From: Streptomyces sp. NBC_00572
GTDB taxonomy: Bacteria > Actinomycetota > Actinomycetes > Streptomycetales > Streptomycetaceae
Direction: 5' to 3'
Length of the DNA stretch: 64,000 bases
Assembly (NCBI RefSeq): GCF_026341815.1
Contig: NZ_JAPENX010000001.1
Location: 3,782,001 to 3,846,000, forward strand
The first letter of the stretch is position 1. Every line of letters begins with the position of its first letter. Below are positions 1-8,674 of the stretch, one piece after another. The position numbers and the translations under genes are program-made. The notes under the pieces are model-generated. The model saw only the letters and a list, made by a program, of their open reading frames with translations. It did no database searches and had not been told where the DNA came from.

Positions 1-157
1 CGGACGCGGCCGGTGCGGGCGCTGAGGTCGTCGGCCCCTTCGTCGGGCTCGCGGAGCCGCCTCCGGAGCCGGCCGCCTGGGCCGTACAGCCCGCCGCGAG
101 GGCCACCGAGGCCGCTGCCAGAACCACTCTGCGTATGACGGAAGAAGACCGCTTCAT
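1..157 (-). CDS. Lipoprotein, N-terminal fragment (cut by window edge)
   Basis: Only the first 52 codons are in the window; the gene runs leftwards off the edge. The ATG at 157 is preceded on the minus strand by a G-rich ribosome site (CCGGGGGG). The product starts MKRSSSVIRR, followed by a short Ala/Val-rich hydrophobic stretch and the lipobox LAAGC, so the mature protein should be lipid-anchored at the outer face of the membrane. After the Cys comes a Gly/Ser/Pro/Thr-rich linker typical of actinobacterial lipoproteins. The functional domain lies outside the window. A secreted polysaccharide deacetylase would fit related genomes, but nothing visible here shows it. Confidence 0.6.
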   Translation of the reverse strand, partial: MKRSSSVIRRVVLAAASVALAAGCTAQAAGSGGGSASPTKGPTTSAPAPAAS

Positions 158-351
158 CGTTGCCCCCCGGGACGAGTCGTGTGTACGTAGGGATGCTTCC
201 CGCGCGTGTGCGGTTGCGCAGGTAGGTCACGATCCGCGCATGCTGTGAGGAAGGTCCCAGCGAGCTGCTCTCCATGGCTCGGACGCCCGCCGCTACAGTC
301 CGCCGCGAGGGCCAGTACTGCTGAGTAACAAGCTATCGGGAGGCACTGTCA

Positions 352-1932
352 ATGACGCGCGAGTCGGAGTCGGGACTGCCCATCGAGCCGGTCTACGGGC
401 CGGGGGCTCTGGAGGGCTGGGACCCGGCGGAGAAGCTGGGTGAGCCGGGCGGGTATCCGTTCACGCGCGGTGTGTATCGGTCGATGTACACGGGCCGGCC
501 GTGGACGATGCGGCAGTACGCGGGTTTCGGTACGGCGGTGGAGTCCAATGCCCGGTACAAGCAGCTGATCGCGAACGGCACGATGGGTCTGTCGGTGGCG
601 TTCGACCTGCCGACGCAGATGGGCCACGACTCCGACGCGCCGATCTCCTCGGGTGAGGTCGGCAAGGTGGGGGTGGCGATCGACTCGGTCGACGACATGC
701 GGATCCTGTTCGACGGCATTCCGCTGGACAAGGTCTCGACGTCGATGACGATCAACGCCCCCGCCGCCCTGCTCCTCCTCATGTACCAGCTGGTGGGTGA
801 GGAACAGGGCGTCCCGGCAGGTCAGTTGACGGGCACGATCCAGAATGACGTGCTGAAGGAGTACATCGCGCGGGGCACGTACATCTTCCCGCCGAAGCCG
901 TCGCTGAGGCTGATCGCGGACATCTTCAAGTACTGCCGGGCCGAGATCCCGAAGTGGAACACGATCTCGATCTCGGGCTATCACATGGCGGAGGCGGGGG
1001 CCTCGCCCGCGCAGGAGATCGCGTTCACCCTGGCCGACGGCATCGAGTACGTCCGCACGGCGGTCGCGGCGGGCATGGACGTGGACGACTTCGCACCCCG
1101 TCTGTCGTTCTTCTTCGTGGCGCGCACGACGATCCTGGAGGAGGTCGCGAAGTTCCGGGCGGCCCGCCGGATCTGGGCGCGGGTCATGAAGGAGGAGTTC
1201 GGCGCATCGAGCCCCAAGTCGCTGATGCTCCGTTTCCACACCCAGACCGCGGGCGTGCAGCTGACCGCGCAGCAGCCCGAGGTCAACCTCGTCCGCGTCG
1301 CCGTCCAGGGCCTGGCGGCCGTCCTCGGCGGGACGCAGTCCCTGCACACCAACTCCTTCGACGAGGCGATCGCCCTGCCGACGGACAAGTCCGCCCGCCT
1401 CGCCCTGCGCACCCAGCAGGTCCTCGCCTACGAGACGGACGTCACCGCGACCGTCGACCCGTTCGCCGGCAGTTACGTCGTCGAGAAGATGACCGACGAC
1501 GTGGAGGCGGCGGCCCTGGACCTGATGGGCCGGGTCGAGGAGATGGGCGGCGCGGTCAACGCGATCGAGCACGGCTTCCAGAAGAGCGAGATCGAGCGCT
1601 CCGCCTACCGGATCGCCCAGGAGACCGACAACGGAGAGCGGGTCGTCGTCGGCGTCAACCGCTACACCATCGACGTCGAGGAACCCTACGAACCGCTGCG
1701 CGTCGACCCCGCCATCGAAGCCCAGCAGGCCGCACGCCTCGCCACGCTGCGCGCCGAACGCGACCAGGCGACGGTGGACGCGGCGCTCGCGGAACTGAGG
1801 AAGGCGGCGGAGGGCACCGACAACGTGCTCTACCCGATGAAGGACGCCCTCAAGGCCCGCGCCACCGTCGGCGAGGTCTGCAACGCACTCCGCGACGTCT
1901 GGGGCACCTACAGCCCGACCGACGCGTTCTGA
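352..1932 (+). CDS. Methylmalonyl-CoA mutase family, large (catalytic) subunit
   Basis: Coenzyme-B12 dependent acyl-CoA carbon-skeleton mutase. The 526 residues form only the TIM-barrel substrate domain; the C-terminal B12-binding domain of full-length mutases (about 700 residues) is absent, so a separate small subunit must supply cobalamin. Tyr56 (RQYAGF) and Arg174 (KEYIARGTY) match the pair that binds the carboxylate of methylmalonyl-CoA, whereas isobutyryl-CoA mutases carry Phe and Gln there. The catalytic His is in SGYHMAEAG (His211), and [15 protein letters not shown] is conserved. GGGAGG lies 8 bases before the ATG. A methylmalonyl- or ethylmalonyl-type substrate is likeliest; the exact substrate is not settled by sequence alone. 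No B12 subunit gene is adjacent. Confidence 0.88.
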   Translation: MTRESESGLPIEPVYGPGALEGWDPAEKLGEPGGYPFTRGVYRSMYTGRPWTMRQYAGFGTAVESNARYKQLIANGTMGLSVAFDLPTQMGHDSDAPISSGEVGKVGVAIDSVDDMRILFDGIPLDKVSTSMTINAPAALLLLMYQLVGEEQGVPAGQLTGTIQNDVLKEYIARGTYIFPPKPSLRLIADIFKYCRAEIPKWNTISISGYHMAEAGASPAQEIAFTLADGIEYVRTAVAAGMDVDDFAPRLSFFFVARTTILEEVAKFRAARRIWARVMKEEFGASSPKSLMLRFHTQTAGVQLTAQQPEVNLVRVAVQGLAAVLGGTQSLHTNSFDEAIALPTDKSARLALRTQQVLAYETDVTATVDPFAGSYVVEKMTDDVEAAALDLMGRVEEMGGAVNAIEHGFQKSEIERSAYRIAQETDNGERVVVGVNRYTIDVEEPYEPLRVDPAIEAQQAARLATLRAERDQATVDAALAELRKAAEGTDNVLYPMKDALKARATVGEVCNALRDVWGTYSPTDAF

Positions 1933-1957
1933 TCTTCCGCGATGCGAAACACACGGG

Positions 1958-1987
1958 CGGAGTGTCGTACTGACATGCGACACTCCG
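1958..1987. promoter_or_regulatory. 10-bp perfect inverted repeat over the leuE initiation region
   Basis: CGGAGTGTCG at 1958-1967 and CGACACTCCG at 1978-1987 form a perfect stem with a 10-base loop. It sits between the mutase stop (1932) and ends 4 bases before the leuE ATG at 1992. It could be the mutase terminator, an operator, or a hairpin that hides the exporter's ribosome site. No other Shine-Dalgarno sequence is seen upstream of leuE. Confidence 0.55.
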
Positions 1988-1991
1988 CTTC

Positions 1992-2645
1992 ATGCTGGGT
2001 GTCACCGATCTTCCGACCTACCTCGTAGGCCTCGTCCTCATCATTCTTCTCCCGGGGCCGAACTCGCTGTACGTGCTGTCCGTCGCCGCACGCAAGGGCA
2101 CCCGGACCGGGTACAAGGCCGCTGCCGGCGTCTTCACCGGCGACGCGGTCCTGATGACGCTGGCCGCGCTCGGCGCGGCCTCGCTGCTCCAGACCACGCC
2201 GCTGCTCTTCATGATCGTGAAGTACGCGGGCGCGGGCTACCTGGCCTGGATGGCGTACGGGATGCTGCGGTCGGCCTGGGCGATGTGGCGCTCGCGCGGG
2301 GAGACGCCGGCCGAGGAGCCCGAACAGGTACAGGTGGCGGGGGAGAACCCCTACCGCAGGGCGCTCATCATCAGCCTGTTCAACCCGAAGGCGATCCTCT
2401 TCCTCATCTCGTTCTTCGTGCAGTTCGTGGACCCCGCGTACGCCTACCCGGCCCTCTCCTTCCTGGTACTCGGCACCCTGCTGGAGATCGGCAGCTTCCT
2501 CTACCTCACGATGCTGATATTCGGCGGCACCCGGCTCGCCACCGCGTTCCGGCGCCGCAGGCGGCTCTCGGCGGGGGCGACCTCCGCAGCGGGCGCGCTC
2601 TTCCTCGGCTTCGCCGCGAAGCTGTCGCTCAGCAGCGCCGCTTGA
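1992..2645 (+). CDS. leuE: LysE/RhtB superfamily amino-acid exporter, LeuE type
   Basis: Inner-membrane exporter of 217 residues, the usual size for the family, with about six hydrophobic segments. The N-terminal PGPNSLYVL motif, GVFTGDAVLM, the central NPKAILFLISFFVQF and the end GFAAKLSL closely resemble E. coli LeuE (YeaS), which exports leucine and related amino acids. The substrate here is inferred from that resemblance. The ATG is only 4 bases after a perfect inverted repeat and lacks a clear ribosome site. The MerR gene follows after 37 bases on the same strand, and its dyad element lies just past this gene's stop codon. Confidence 0.8.
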   Translation: MLGVTDLPTYLVGLVLIILLPGPNSLYVLSVAARKGTRTGYKAAAGVFTGDAVLMTLAALGAASLLQTTPLLFMIVKYAGAGYLAWMAYGMLRSAWAMWRSRGETPAEEPEQVQVAGENPYRRALIISLFNPKAILFLISFFVQFVDPAYAYPALSFLVLGTLLEIGSFLYLTMLIFGGTRLATAFRRRRRLSAGATSAAGALFLGFAAKLSLSSAA

Positions 2646-2647
2646 CT

Positions 2648-2662
2648 CTCACATCGTGTGAG
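2648..2662. promoter_or_regulatory. Dyad CTCACA-TCG-TGTGAG upstream of merR
   Basis: Perfect 6-bp arms around a 3-base centre, starting just after the leuE stop and 20 bases before the MerR ATG at 2683. A TTGACT hexamer at 2642-2647 abuts it, as expected for a -35 box next to a MerR-type operator. Autoregulation by the adjacent regulator is inferred. Confidence 0.45.
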
Positions 2663-2682
2663 GGCGTGTCGTAGGGGTCGTC

Positions 2683-3504
2683 ATGTTCACCATCGGAGAC
2701 TTCGCCCGGCACGGGCGGGTGTCGGTCCGGATGCTGCGTCACTACGACGCCATCGGACTGCTGCACCCGGCCCGGGTCGACCCGCACACGGGCTACCGCT
2801 TCTACACGGCGGACCAGCTCGCCCTGCTCAACCGTGTCATCGCGCTCAAGGACCTCGGCTTCACCCTCGAACAGGTGGGGGCGATCCTCGACGAGACGGT
2901 CGACGCGGACGAGCTGCGGGGCATGCTGCGTCTGCGCCAGGCCGAGCTGGAAGAGGCCCTGGCGGCGTCGCGGGCCCGGCTCGCCCAGGTCGGCGCGCGG
3001 CTCCGAGCCATCGAGAGCGAGGGACGCATGTCCACCCAGGACGTCGTCGTCAAGAAGATCCCCGCCGTCCGGATCGCCGAGCTGAGCGCGGTCGCCGCGA
3101 GCTTCGGCCCGCACGACATCAGCCCGGTCATCGGGCCCCTGTACGACGAGCTGTGCGGCCGCCTGGAGGCCGCGGGGCTCACCGGGTTCGGCCCGGGGAT
3201 CGCGTACTACGAGGACGCGGGCAAGGGGGACGGCTCGATCCTCGTGCACGCCGGCATGACCGTCCCGGAGGGGACGGTCGTGGAGGGTGTCGAGGTCCAC
3301 GTGCTGCCCGGCATCGAGGAGGCGGCGACCGTCGTCCACCGGGGCTCGATGGACACGATCCTGCCGACCGCGCAGACGCTGGCCCGCTGGATCGAGGCCA
3401 ACGGGTACGAGACGCGGCACTACGCGCGTGAGCTGTACCTGGAGTGCCCCGAGGACCGTTCGCAGTGGGTGACGGAGATCCAGGAGGCGATCGTCCGCGC
3501 CTGA
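2683..3504 (+). CDS. MerR family regulator with GyrI-like effector domain
   Basis: Transcription regulator of 273 residues. Residues 1-70 are a MerR winged helix (MFTIGDFARHGRVSVRMLRH, then HTGYRFYTADQL). A helical coiled linker spans about 75-115, and the C-terminal 150 residues resemble the GyrI-like/SOUL small-molecule binding fold found in BltR- and TipA-like activators. Such proteins usually sense hydrophobic drugs or cations and activate an exporter. The neighbour upstream is an amino-acid exporter, which may be its target. A dyad overlaps the probable promoter. Converges on the polysialyltransferase-like gene with a strong terminator between them. Confidence 0.85.
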   Translation: MFTIGDFARHGRVSVRMLRHYDAIGLLHPARVDPHTGYRFYTADQLALLNRVIALKDLGFTLEQVGAILDETVDADELRGMLRLRQAELEEALAASRARLAQVGARLRAIESEGRMSTQDVVVKKIPAVRIAELSAVAASFGPHDISPVIGPLYDELCGRLEAAGLTGFGPGIAYYEDAGKGDGSILVHAGMTVPEGTVVEGVEVHVLPGIEEAATVVHRGSMDTILPTAQTLARWIEANGYETRHYARELYLECPEDRSQWVTEIQEAIVRA

Positions 3505-3530
3505 CGCCGGACACGCCTCCCGTACGGCCT

Positions 3531-3566
3531 GCGGGCCCGGGTCCCCCGCACGGGGCCCGGGCCCGC
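3531..3566. terminator. Bidirectional terminator hairpin
   Basis: GCGGGCCCGGG (3531-3541) pairs with CCCGGGCCCGC (3556-3566), with an inner CCCCG/CGGGG extension. It lies between the convergent merR and glycosyltransferase genes. Confidence 0.7.
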
Positions 3567-3586
3567 CGCTTTCCGCCGCGGCGTCG

Positions 3587-4921
3587 CTACCTCTTCAGCG
3601 CCTTCCGCAGCCGCAGTGCGCGCCGCGCCAGGCGGCGGACCCTCGGGTGCCGGGGGAGCGGGATGCCGCCGGGCAGGTTCAGGACGGTGAGGCGGCGGCG
3701 GGTGAAGTGGTGCCGGGTGCGCTCGGCGAACGGGCCGGACAGGTGCCGTACCGCCGGCTCCCGCAGCTCCGGCCGGATCTTCGGCTGCATCGCGAAGCCG
3801 ACCGCCGCGACCAGGTCGTTCAGCTGGGCCGTGGCGATCGCGCCCCCGACCTCCGCACTGCCCTCCGCACCGTCCTCCAGGGGCGGCACGACCGCGTCCA
3901 CGACGGTGAGCGGGATGCGGTTGCTGTTCTGGAACGGGGTGAGGCGTTCCAGCAGGCCACGCGTCCCGACCCGGGCGACCGGCAGTCCGTAGAAGGTCTG
4001 CGCGGTGAGCAGCGCCGTGGAGAAGCAGCCGACGACGAGGGCGGGCCGCAGCTCGCGGTAGAGCACCTCGGCGAGCACGGGCCGGTCCTCGACGGTCAGT
4101 TCGGCGCCGAGCGCCGCCGCCTCCTGCGCCAGGGCCTTCGACCAGGTGTCGGGGGCCGTCGGGTGCGGCTTGAAGACGAGCCGGCGGTGGCCCCGGGCGA
4201 CCGCGCCCCGGACCATCCGCAGGTGCAGCTCCTCCTCCTCGGCGACGGTCAGCAGATTGAGCGCCGCCAGGTACTGGCCGAGGAGCAGCGCGGGCCCGTC
4301 CCCTGAGCCGGCGGTGGCGGCGGGCCCGGCCAGCTCGTCGACGCACTTGGTGAACGCCTCCGTCGGTACGGCCTCCGGCACCGCCCCGAACTCGGCGAGC
4401 AGCAGCGGCGCGAGCCCGGGGACGAGGTCCAGGTGGAGCAGCCGGCCGACGCGCCCGCCGATCAGCGGGTCGATCTTGTTGCGGGTCGGCCCGTAGCTCA
4501 TCAGACCGTCCGCGTACACGGTGATCGGCGCGTCGGGCAGCAACTGGGCGATGGCGAGCGCGGGCGTCACCTGGAGCGATTCCAAGGCGAGTTCGACGAG
4601 GTCGTCGCCGAGCTTCCAGAGCTTGCGCAGATGGCGCTGGAGGAGCGGCAGATCACTGGCCCGGGGGGTCCAGCCGGCCGGGTGGAGCGGGGAGATCGTC
4701 TCGTTCCACGACAGGACGGAGTCGAAGCGGCCGCGCAGGTGCGCGAAGCCCTCGGCCTCGTCGAGGGCCGGGGTGGTCTCCGGCACGGCCGCGTTGTTGG
4801 TGACGAGGAGGATCCTGCGGTCGGCGGGGCCGAAGCTGCCGCTGTCCATGGCGGCGGCGAGCGTCACCGCGCCGTAGAGGGTGGAGGCGCAGAAGATCTG
4901 GGTGGTGCGGCGGGTGCTCAC
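3587..4921 (-). CDS. Polysialyltransferase-like glycosyltransferase
   Basis: Putative GT-B glycosyltransferase of 444 residues. The late motif RRLVFKPHP resembles the HP motif, and VVGCFSTALLTA the S motif, of bacterial sialyl- and polysialyltransferases that use CMP-sugars. The C-terminus is strongly basic (RRLARRALRLRKALKR), suiting contact with the membrane face. The GTG start at 4921 overlaps the stop of the GT2 gene (GTGA), so the two are probably translationally coupled; the open frame extends further upstream, but that part lies inside the GT2 gene. With the CMP-sugar and NeuB genes across the divergent promoter, it probably builds a nonulosonic-acid wall polymer. The acceptor is unknown. 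Confidence 0.65.
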   Translation of the reverse strand: MSTRRTTQIFCASTLYGAVTLAAAMDSGSFGPADRRILLVTNNAAVPETTPALDEAEGFAHLRGRFDSVLSWNETISPLHPAGWTPRASDLPLLQRHLRKLWKLGDDLVELALESLQVTPALAIAQLLPDAPITVYADGLMSYGPTRNKIDPLIGGRVGRLLHLDLVPGLAPLLLAEFGAVPEAVPTEAFTKCVDELAGPAATAGSGDGPALLLGQYLAALNLLTVAEEEELHLRMVRGAVARGHRRLVFKPHPTAPDTWSKALAQEAAALGAELTVEDRPVLAEVLYRELRPALVVGCFSTALLTAQTFYGLPVARVGTRGLLERLTPFQNSNRIPLTVVDAVVPPLEDGAEGSAEVGGAIATAQLNDLVAAVGFAMQPKIRPELREPAVRHLSGPFAERTRHHFTRRRLTVLNLPGGIPLPRHPRVRRLARRALRLRKALKR

Positions 4922-5946
4922 GCGGCCACCTCCGCGGAGGCCGGGCCGGTACCGGCGCCCGGGCCCGCGCCCGGTGTCGGCGGCGGTGCCGGACGGCGTC
5001 GTCGCAGTCTGCGCAGCACCGTCGCGCGGTCCCCGCCCATGGCCGTCAGGGCCTCGTCGAGGACGTCCTGCGGCATGCGTTGCAGCGCGCCCGCGCTCAT
5101 CGCCTTCAACCGGCGGGCCACATCGGGTTCGAAGCGTTCTATCGAGCCGACGTGGTGGGCAATCACCGCGCAATAGGTGCGGACGGCCTTCGGGAGAAGA
5201 AGTTCCGCGTCCGGGTCCTGCGCGGTTTCCTCGATCACCTGGTCGAAAGCGCGAATGAAATCCAATTGCCGTATGTCGCCGATCTGGGTGAGGGAGGTCG
5301 ACACTCCGCGCCGGTAGAACACGCCGAGTTCACCGATCGCGGCGAACGATTCCGCCTCGCGGTGCAGTTTCCAGATCCACGGCCGGTCCTCGGCGGTCCG
5401 CAGCCCGTGCGTGAAGTGCAGCAGGCCGCGGTCCAGGAGTCGCCGGTGGTAGACCCCCGCCCAGGCGTACGGGTAGTCGACGGAGGTCGTCCGGTGGGAG
5501 GGCAGGATCGCGTCCCGCGGGTTCAGCACCTCGCCGCGCCGGGGGACCGGCGCGCGGCGGATGCCGCGGTTCCTGCCGGTGACGGAGACGTGGTCGGTGC
5601 GCAGGAAGTCGCAGCCGAGTTCCTCGGCGGCGGCGACCAGGCGGGAGTAGTAGCCGGGGGCGAGCCAGTCGTCCCCGTCGAGGAAGGTGAGGTACTCGCC
5701 GCGAGCGGCGTCGAGGCCGGTGTTCCGGGCCGTGGCGAGGCCCTCGTTGTGCGCGTGCCTGATCAGGACGGCACCCGGGATCTCGCGCGCGGCCCGTTCG
5801 AGGAGCTCGGGAGTCCCGTCGGACGAGCAGTCGTCGACAAGGAGGAACTCGAAGTCCTCTCGGGCGTTGGCCCGCAGGCTCGTGAGGGTGTCGGGGGCGT
5901 ATGTCTGCACGTTGAAGAACGGCACGACGACGGAGAGCTTGACCAC
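4918..5946 (-). CDS. Family 2 glycosyltransferase
   Basis: GT-A fold transferase of 342 residues. It begins with KLSVVVPFFN, carries LLVDDCSSDGT, then the DxD metal site in YLTFLDGDDWL, all in the first 100 residues. This is the typical nucleotide-sugar binding half. The middle and C-terminal parts resemble actinobacterial teichoic-acid and capsule transferases, and the last 40 residues are a Pro/Gly/Ala-rich tail. The start is GTG at 5946. It is the first gene of a two-gene minus-strand operon reading away from a palindromic intergenic region shared with the nonulosonic-acid genes. Donor and acceptor sugars are unknown. Confidence 0.8.
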   Translation of the reverse strand: MVKLSVVVPFFNVQTYAPDTLTSLRANAREDFEFLLVDDCSSDGTPELLERAAREIPGAVLIRHAHNEGLATARNTGLDAARGEYLTFLDGDDWLAPGYYSRLVAAAEELGCDFLRTDHVSVTGRNRGIRRAPVPRRGEVLNPRDAILPSHRTTSVDYPYAWAGVYHRRLLDRGLLHFTHGLRTAEDRPWIWKLHREAESFAAIGELGVFYRRGVSTSLTQIGDIRQLDFIRAFDQVIEETAQDPDAELLLPKAVRTYCAVIAHHVGSIERFEPDVARRLKAMSAGALQRMPQDVLDEALTAMGGDRATVLRRLRRRRPAPPPTPGAGPGAGTGPASAEVAA

Positions 5947-6018
5947 GCGGTTGACGCTAGGTGCCGACCCGGCATTCCCACCGACCGGTGGGCAGCCTTT
6001 CGGTGAACACCAAGCGGC

Positions 6019-6058
6019 GGGCCGATTAACCGCCTTTACCGGCGGAGGAAATCGGCCC
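6019..6058. promoter_or_regulatory. Nested palindrome in the divergent wall-polymer promoter region
   Basis: GGGCCGATT (6019-6027) pairs with AATCGGCCC (6050-6058), and an inner CCGCC (6030-6034) pairs with GGCGG (6041-6045). It lies centrally in the 219-base gap between the divergent glycosyltransferase operons, where a shared operator would be expected. The regulator is unknown. Confidence 0.4.
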
Positions 6059-6165
6059 CCTTACGTCCGGTTCCCGACCCACTTCAACAGGAGGAGAGGC
6101 TCTGTTCACCGTTTGTTGTGGCTCAGTTGGGCCGAAAAGCGGAATGCCCTTCTAGCGTCCTCGGC

Positions 6166-7455
6166 GTGCCAGCAAGTACCAGAGAAGCGGTACGGGTCGC
6201 CGTACTCGCCGACTCCGACACCCGGTGGAAATGGGGCGCCCTCACGGCGCGCCGCATCACCACGGCGACCGCCGAACCCACCGGATTCGTCCTGCGCGGA
6301 CGGGCCACCCCCACCGAACGCCAGCTCGCCGAGACCGGGGTGTCCACGACGACCCCGCGCGAGGTGACGGGCGCGGAGTTCCTGCGCGCGGTACGGGACG
6401 CGGAGACGCGCGGCGAGGGTTACGACGTCGTCGTGCTCGCCCTCGTCGGCGGCGCCGTCCGGGCCGTCCTGCAGGGCCTGGCCGATCTGGGCCTGGAACG
6501 GCGCCCCGTGATCGTCACCGGCTACGTCGGTGTCGTCTACGAGAAGCTGACCGACGGTCTGCTGCTGCGCCACGGCGCCGATGTCGTCCTCGCCAACTCC
6601 CGTCACGACGCGGAGCGTTTCCGCGCCGTGTACGAAGGAGTGGGCGCCGGAGCCGACTCGGTCGTCGAGGCGGCGCTGCCCTTCCTCGGCGGCGCCCCGC
6701 ACACCCCCGAGGCAGGCCGCGACACCCTGGTCTTCGCCGCCCAGCCGTCCGTGCCGGTCACCCGGACCGAACGCGCCTACGTCCTGCGGCGACTGATCGG
6801 GCACGCCCGGCTCCACCCGGACCGCGAGGTACTCCTCAAGCTCCGGTCCAAGCCGGGCGAACACACCACGCACCTGGAGGAGTTCCCGTTCCAGAAGCTG
6901 GTCCGCGAGCTCGACCCGCCGGCCAACTTCAAGCTCGTGTACGGGCACATGGGCGAGGTCCTCGACCGCACCGACCTGCTCGTCACCGTCTCCTCCACGG
7001 CCGCCCTCGAAGCCCTCCACCGGCGCATCCCCACCGCGATCCTCACCGACCTCGGGGTCCGCGAGGCGCTCGGCAACCACCACTTCGTCGGCTCCGGCCT
7101 GCTCGCCTCCTTCGACCGGCTCGACAAGGGGCTCGCACCGACGCCCGACGAGACCTGGCTCGCCCGGCAGGGCGTCGCGTCCGACGGCTCGTACGACGCG
7201 GCCTTCGACGCGGCCCGCGACCGGGTCACCGAACTCCTCGCGCTCCCCGCGCTCCCCCTGATCACCCCCTACTACACAACGGAGACGGCCCCCGGCTACC
7301 TGCCCGGGATCCTCGCCCGCCACCGCCTGGACGTCACCGCGCCGGAGCCCCGCGAGAGCGGCCTGCGCAGGGTCGTCCGGGAGGCCGCGCGGGGCGCGTA
7401 CCGCCACGGCGTGCAACGCGTCGCCCCCGTCATCCGCCGCCTGGGAGAACTCTGA
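6166..7455 (+). CDS. Putative glycosyltransferase (DUF6716-like)
   Basis: Protein of 429 residues, first gene of the plus-strand nonulosonic-acid operon. It shows a Rossmann-like start (RVAVLADSDTRWKWG) and late in the chain LLVTVSSTAALEAL, resembling the S motif of polysialyltransferase-type GT-B enzymes. My association with the DUF6716 family is from memory. The GTG at 6166 is chosen because a TAGCGT -10-like hexamer lies about 7 bases upstream, suggesting a leaderless transcript. An in-frame GTG at 6118 gives a longer N-terminus without a well-placed ribosome site. The stop overlaps the next ATG (TGATG). Probable role: a transferase in wall-polymer assembly. Confidence 0.6.
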   Translation: MPASTREAVRVAVLADSDTRWKWGALTARRITTATAEPTGFVLRGRATPTERQLAETGVSTTTPREVTGAEFLRAVRDAETRGEGYDVVVLALVGGAVRAVLQGLADLGLERRPVIVTGYVGVVYEKLTDGLLLRHGADVVLANSRHDAERFRAVYEGVGAGADSVVEAALPFLGGAPHTPEAGRDTLVFAAQPSVPVTRTERAYVLRRLIGHARLHPDREVLLKLRSKPGEHTTHLEEFPFQKLVRELDPPANFKLVYGHMGEVLDRTDLLVTVSSTAALEALHRRIPTAILTDLGVREALGNHHFVGSGLLASFDRLDKGLAPTPDETWLARQGVASDGSYDAAFDAARDRVTELLALPALPLITPYYTTETAPGYLPGILARHRLDVTAPEPRESGLRRVVREAARGAYRHGVQRVAPVIRRLGEL

Positions 7456-8663
7456 TGTCCGCCACCGCCACGCCGGCCACGCCGCCGACCGTCCTCGCCG
7501 TGATCCCCGCGAGGGGCGGCTCGAAGGGCGTGCCCGCCAAGAACCTCGCCCCGGTGGCCGGAGTCCCCCTGGTCGCCCGTGCCGTCCGGGCCTGCCTCGG
7601 CGCCCGCCCCGTCACCCACGTCGTGGTCTCCACCGACGACGCCGGCATCGCCGCCGCCGCCCGCACCGCGGGGGCCGAGGCGGTGCAGCGCCCCGCCGAG
7701 ATCGCCGGCGACACCGCCACCAGCGAGGCCGCCGTCCTGCACGCCATGGACGTCTTCGAGTCCACCCACGGCCGCCCGGCCGACGTGGTCCTCCTCGTCC
7801 AGTGCACCAGCCCCTTCCTCGGCTCCGCCGAGGTCGCCGAGACCGTCGAGCGCATCACCTCCGGCGCCGCAGACACGGCCTTCACCGCCGCGCCCTCCCA
7901 CGGTTTCCTGTGGCGCGAGACGGTCGAGGGCGGCGCCACCGGCGTCAACCACGACAAGGCGCACCGCCCTCGCCGCCAGGACCGGGAGCCCGAGTACCTG
8001 GAGACCGGCGCCGTCTACGCCATGGACGCGGCCGGCTTCCGTACCCACAAGCACCGCTTCTTCGGCCGTACGGCCCTCGTCGTCACCGACCCCGCCCGGG
8101 TCCTGGAGATCGACGACCCGCACGACCTGGCCCGCGCCCGCGTCCTCGCGCCGCTCCTCGACACCCCGGCCACCCCCGGCTTCGCGGACGTCGACGCCGT
8201 CGTCCTCGACTTCGACGGCACGCAGACCGACGACCGGGTCCACCTGGACGCCGAGGGTCGCGAGTTCGTCTCCGCGCACCGCGGCGACGGCCTCGGCATC
8301 GCCGCCCTGCGCCGCGCCGGACTGCCCGTCCTCATCCTCTCCACCGAGCAGAACGCCGTCGTCGCCGCCCGCGCCCGCAAGCTCAAGATCCCCGTCCTGC
8401 ACGGCATCGACCGCAAGGACCGGGCCCTCAAGGAGTGGTGCGAGGCCGAGGGCATCGACCCGCAGCGCGTGCTCTACGCCGGAAACGACGTCAACGACCT
8501 TCCGTGCTTCCACCTCGTCGGCTGGCCCGTCGCGGTGAGCAGCGCCCACGACTCCGTACGGGCCGCGGCCCGCGCGGTCACCGTCACCCCGGGCGGCTCG
8601 GGGGCGATCCGCGAGATCGCCGCCTGGCTCCTCGGACCCGAGCTCAACACCCCCAACTCCTAA
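7455..8663 (+). CDS. neuA: CMP-nonulosonate synthetase fused to KdsC-type phosphatase
   Basis: Fusion of 402 residues. Residues 12-235 are an N-acylneuraminate cytidylyltransferase: VIPARGGSKGVPAKN binds CTP, VSTDD and VQCTSPF follow, and YLETGAVYAMD is near the end of the domain. Residues 240-400 are a HAD phosphatase of the KdsC type, with DFDGTQTDD (nucleophile Asp252, Asp254) and GNDVNDL. KdsC-type enzymes remove the 8- or 9-phosphate of an eight- or nine-carbon keto acid. The fusion suggests the pathway passes through a 9-phosphate such as Kdn-9-phosphate, which is then dephosphorylated and activated to the CMP-sugar by one polypeptide. It sits between a glycosyltransferase gene and neuB and is translationally coupled to the former. 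Confidence 0.85.
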   Translation: MSATATPATPPTVLAVIPARGGSKGVPAKNLAPVAGVPLVARAVRACLGARPVTHVVVSTDDAGIAAAARTAGAEAVQRPAEIAGDTATSEAAVLHAMDVFESTHGRPADVVLLVQCTSPFLGSAEVAETVERITSGAADTAFTAAPSHGFLWRETVEGGATGVNHDKAHRPRRQDREPEYLETGAVYAMDAAGFRTHKHRFFGRTALVVTDPARVLEIDDPHDLARARVLAPLLDTPATPGFADVDAVVLDFDGTQTDDRVHLDAEGREFVSAHRGDGLGIAALRRAGLPVLILSTEQNAVVAARARKLKIPVLHGIDRKDRALKEWCEAEGIDPQRVLYAGNDVNDLPCFHLVGWPVAVSSAHDSVRAAARAVTVTPGGSGAIREIAAWLLGPELNTPNS

Positions 8664-8674
8664 GGATCAGCACC

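Noticed and set aside
349..1983. 544-codon minus-strand frame opposite the mutase
   Set aside because: Its composition (Arg, Asp, Val, His, Gly) is the usual antisense shadow of GC-rich coding DNA, and the plus strand encodes a textbook mutase domain.
3420..4346. Minus-strand frame of 308 codons over merR and the glycosyltransferase
   Set aside because: It is a Pro/Arg/Gly-rich shadow in the wrong codon phase that covers a strong terminator and two well-supported genes.
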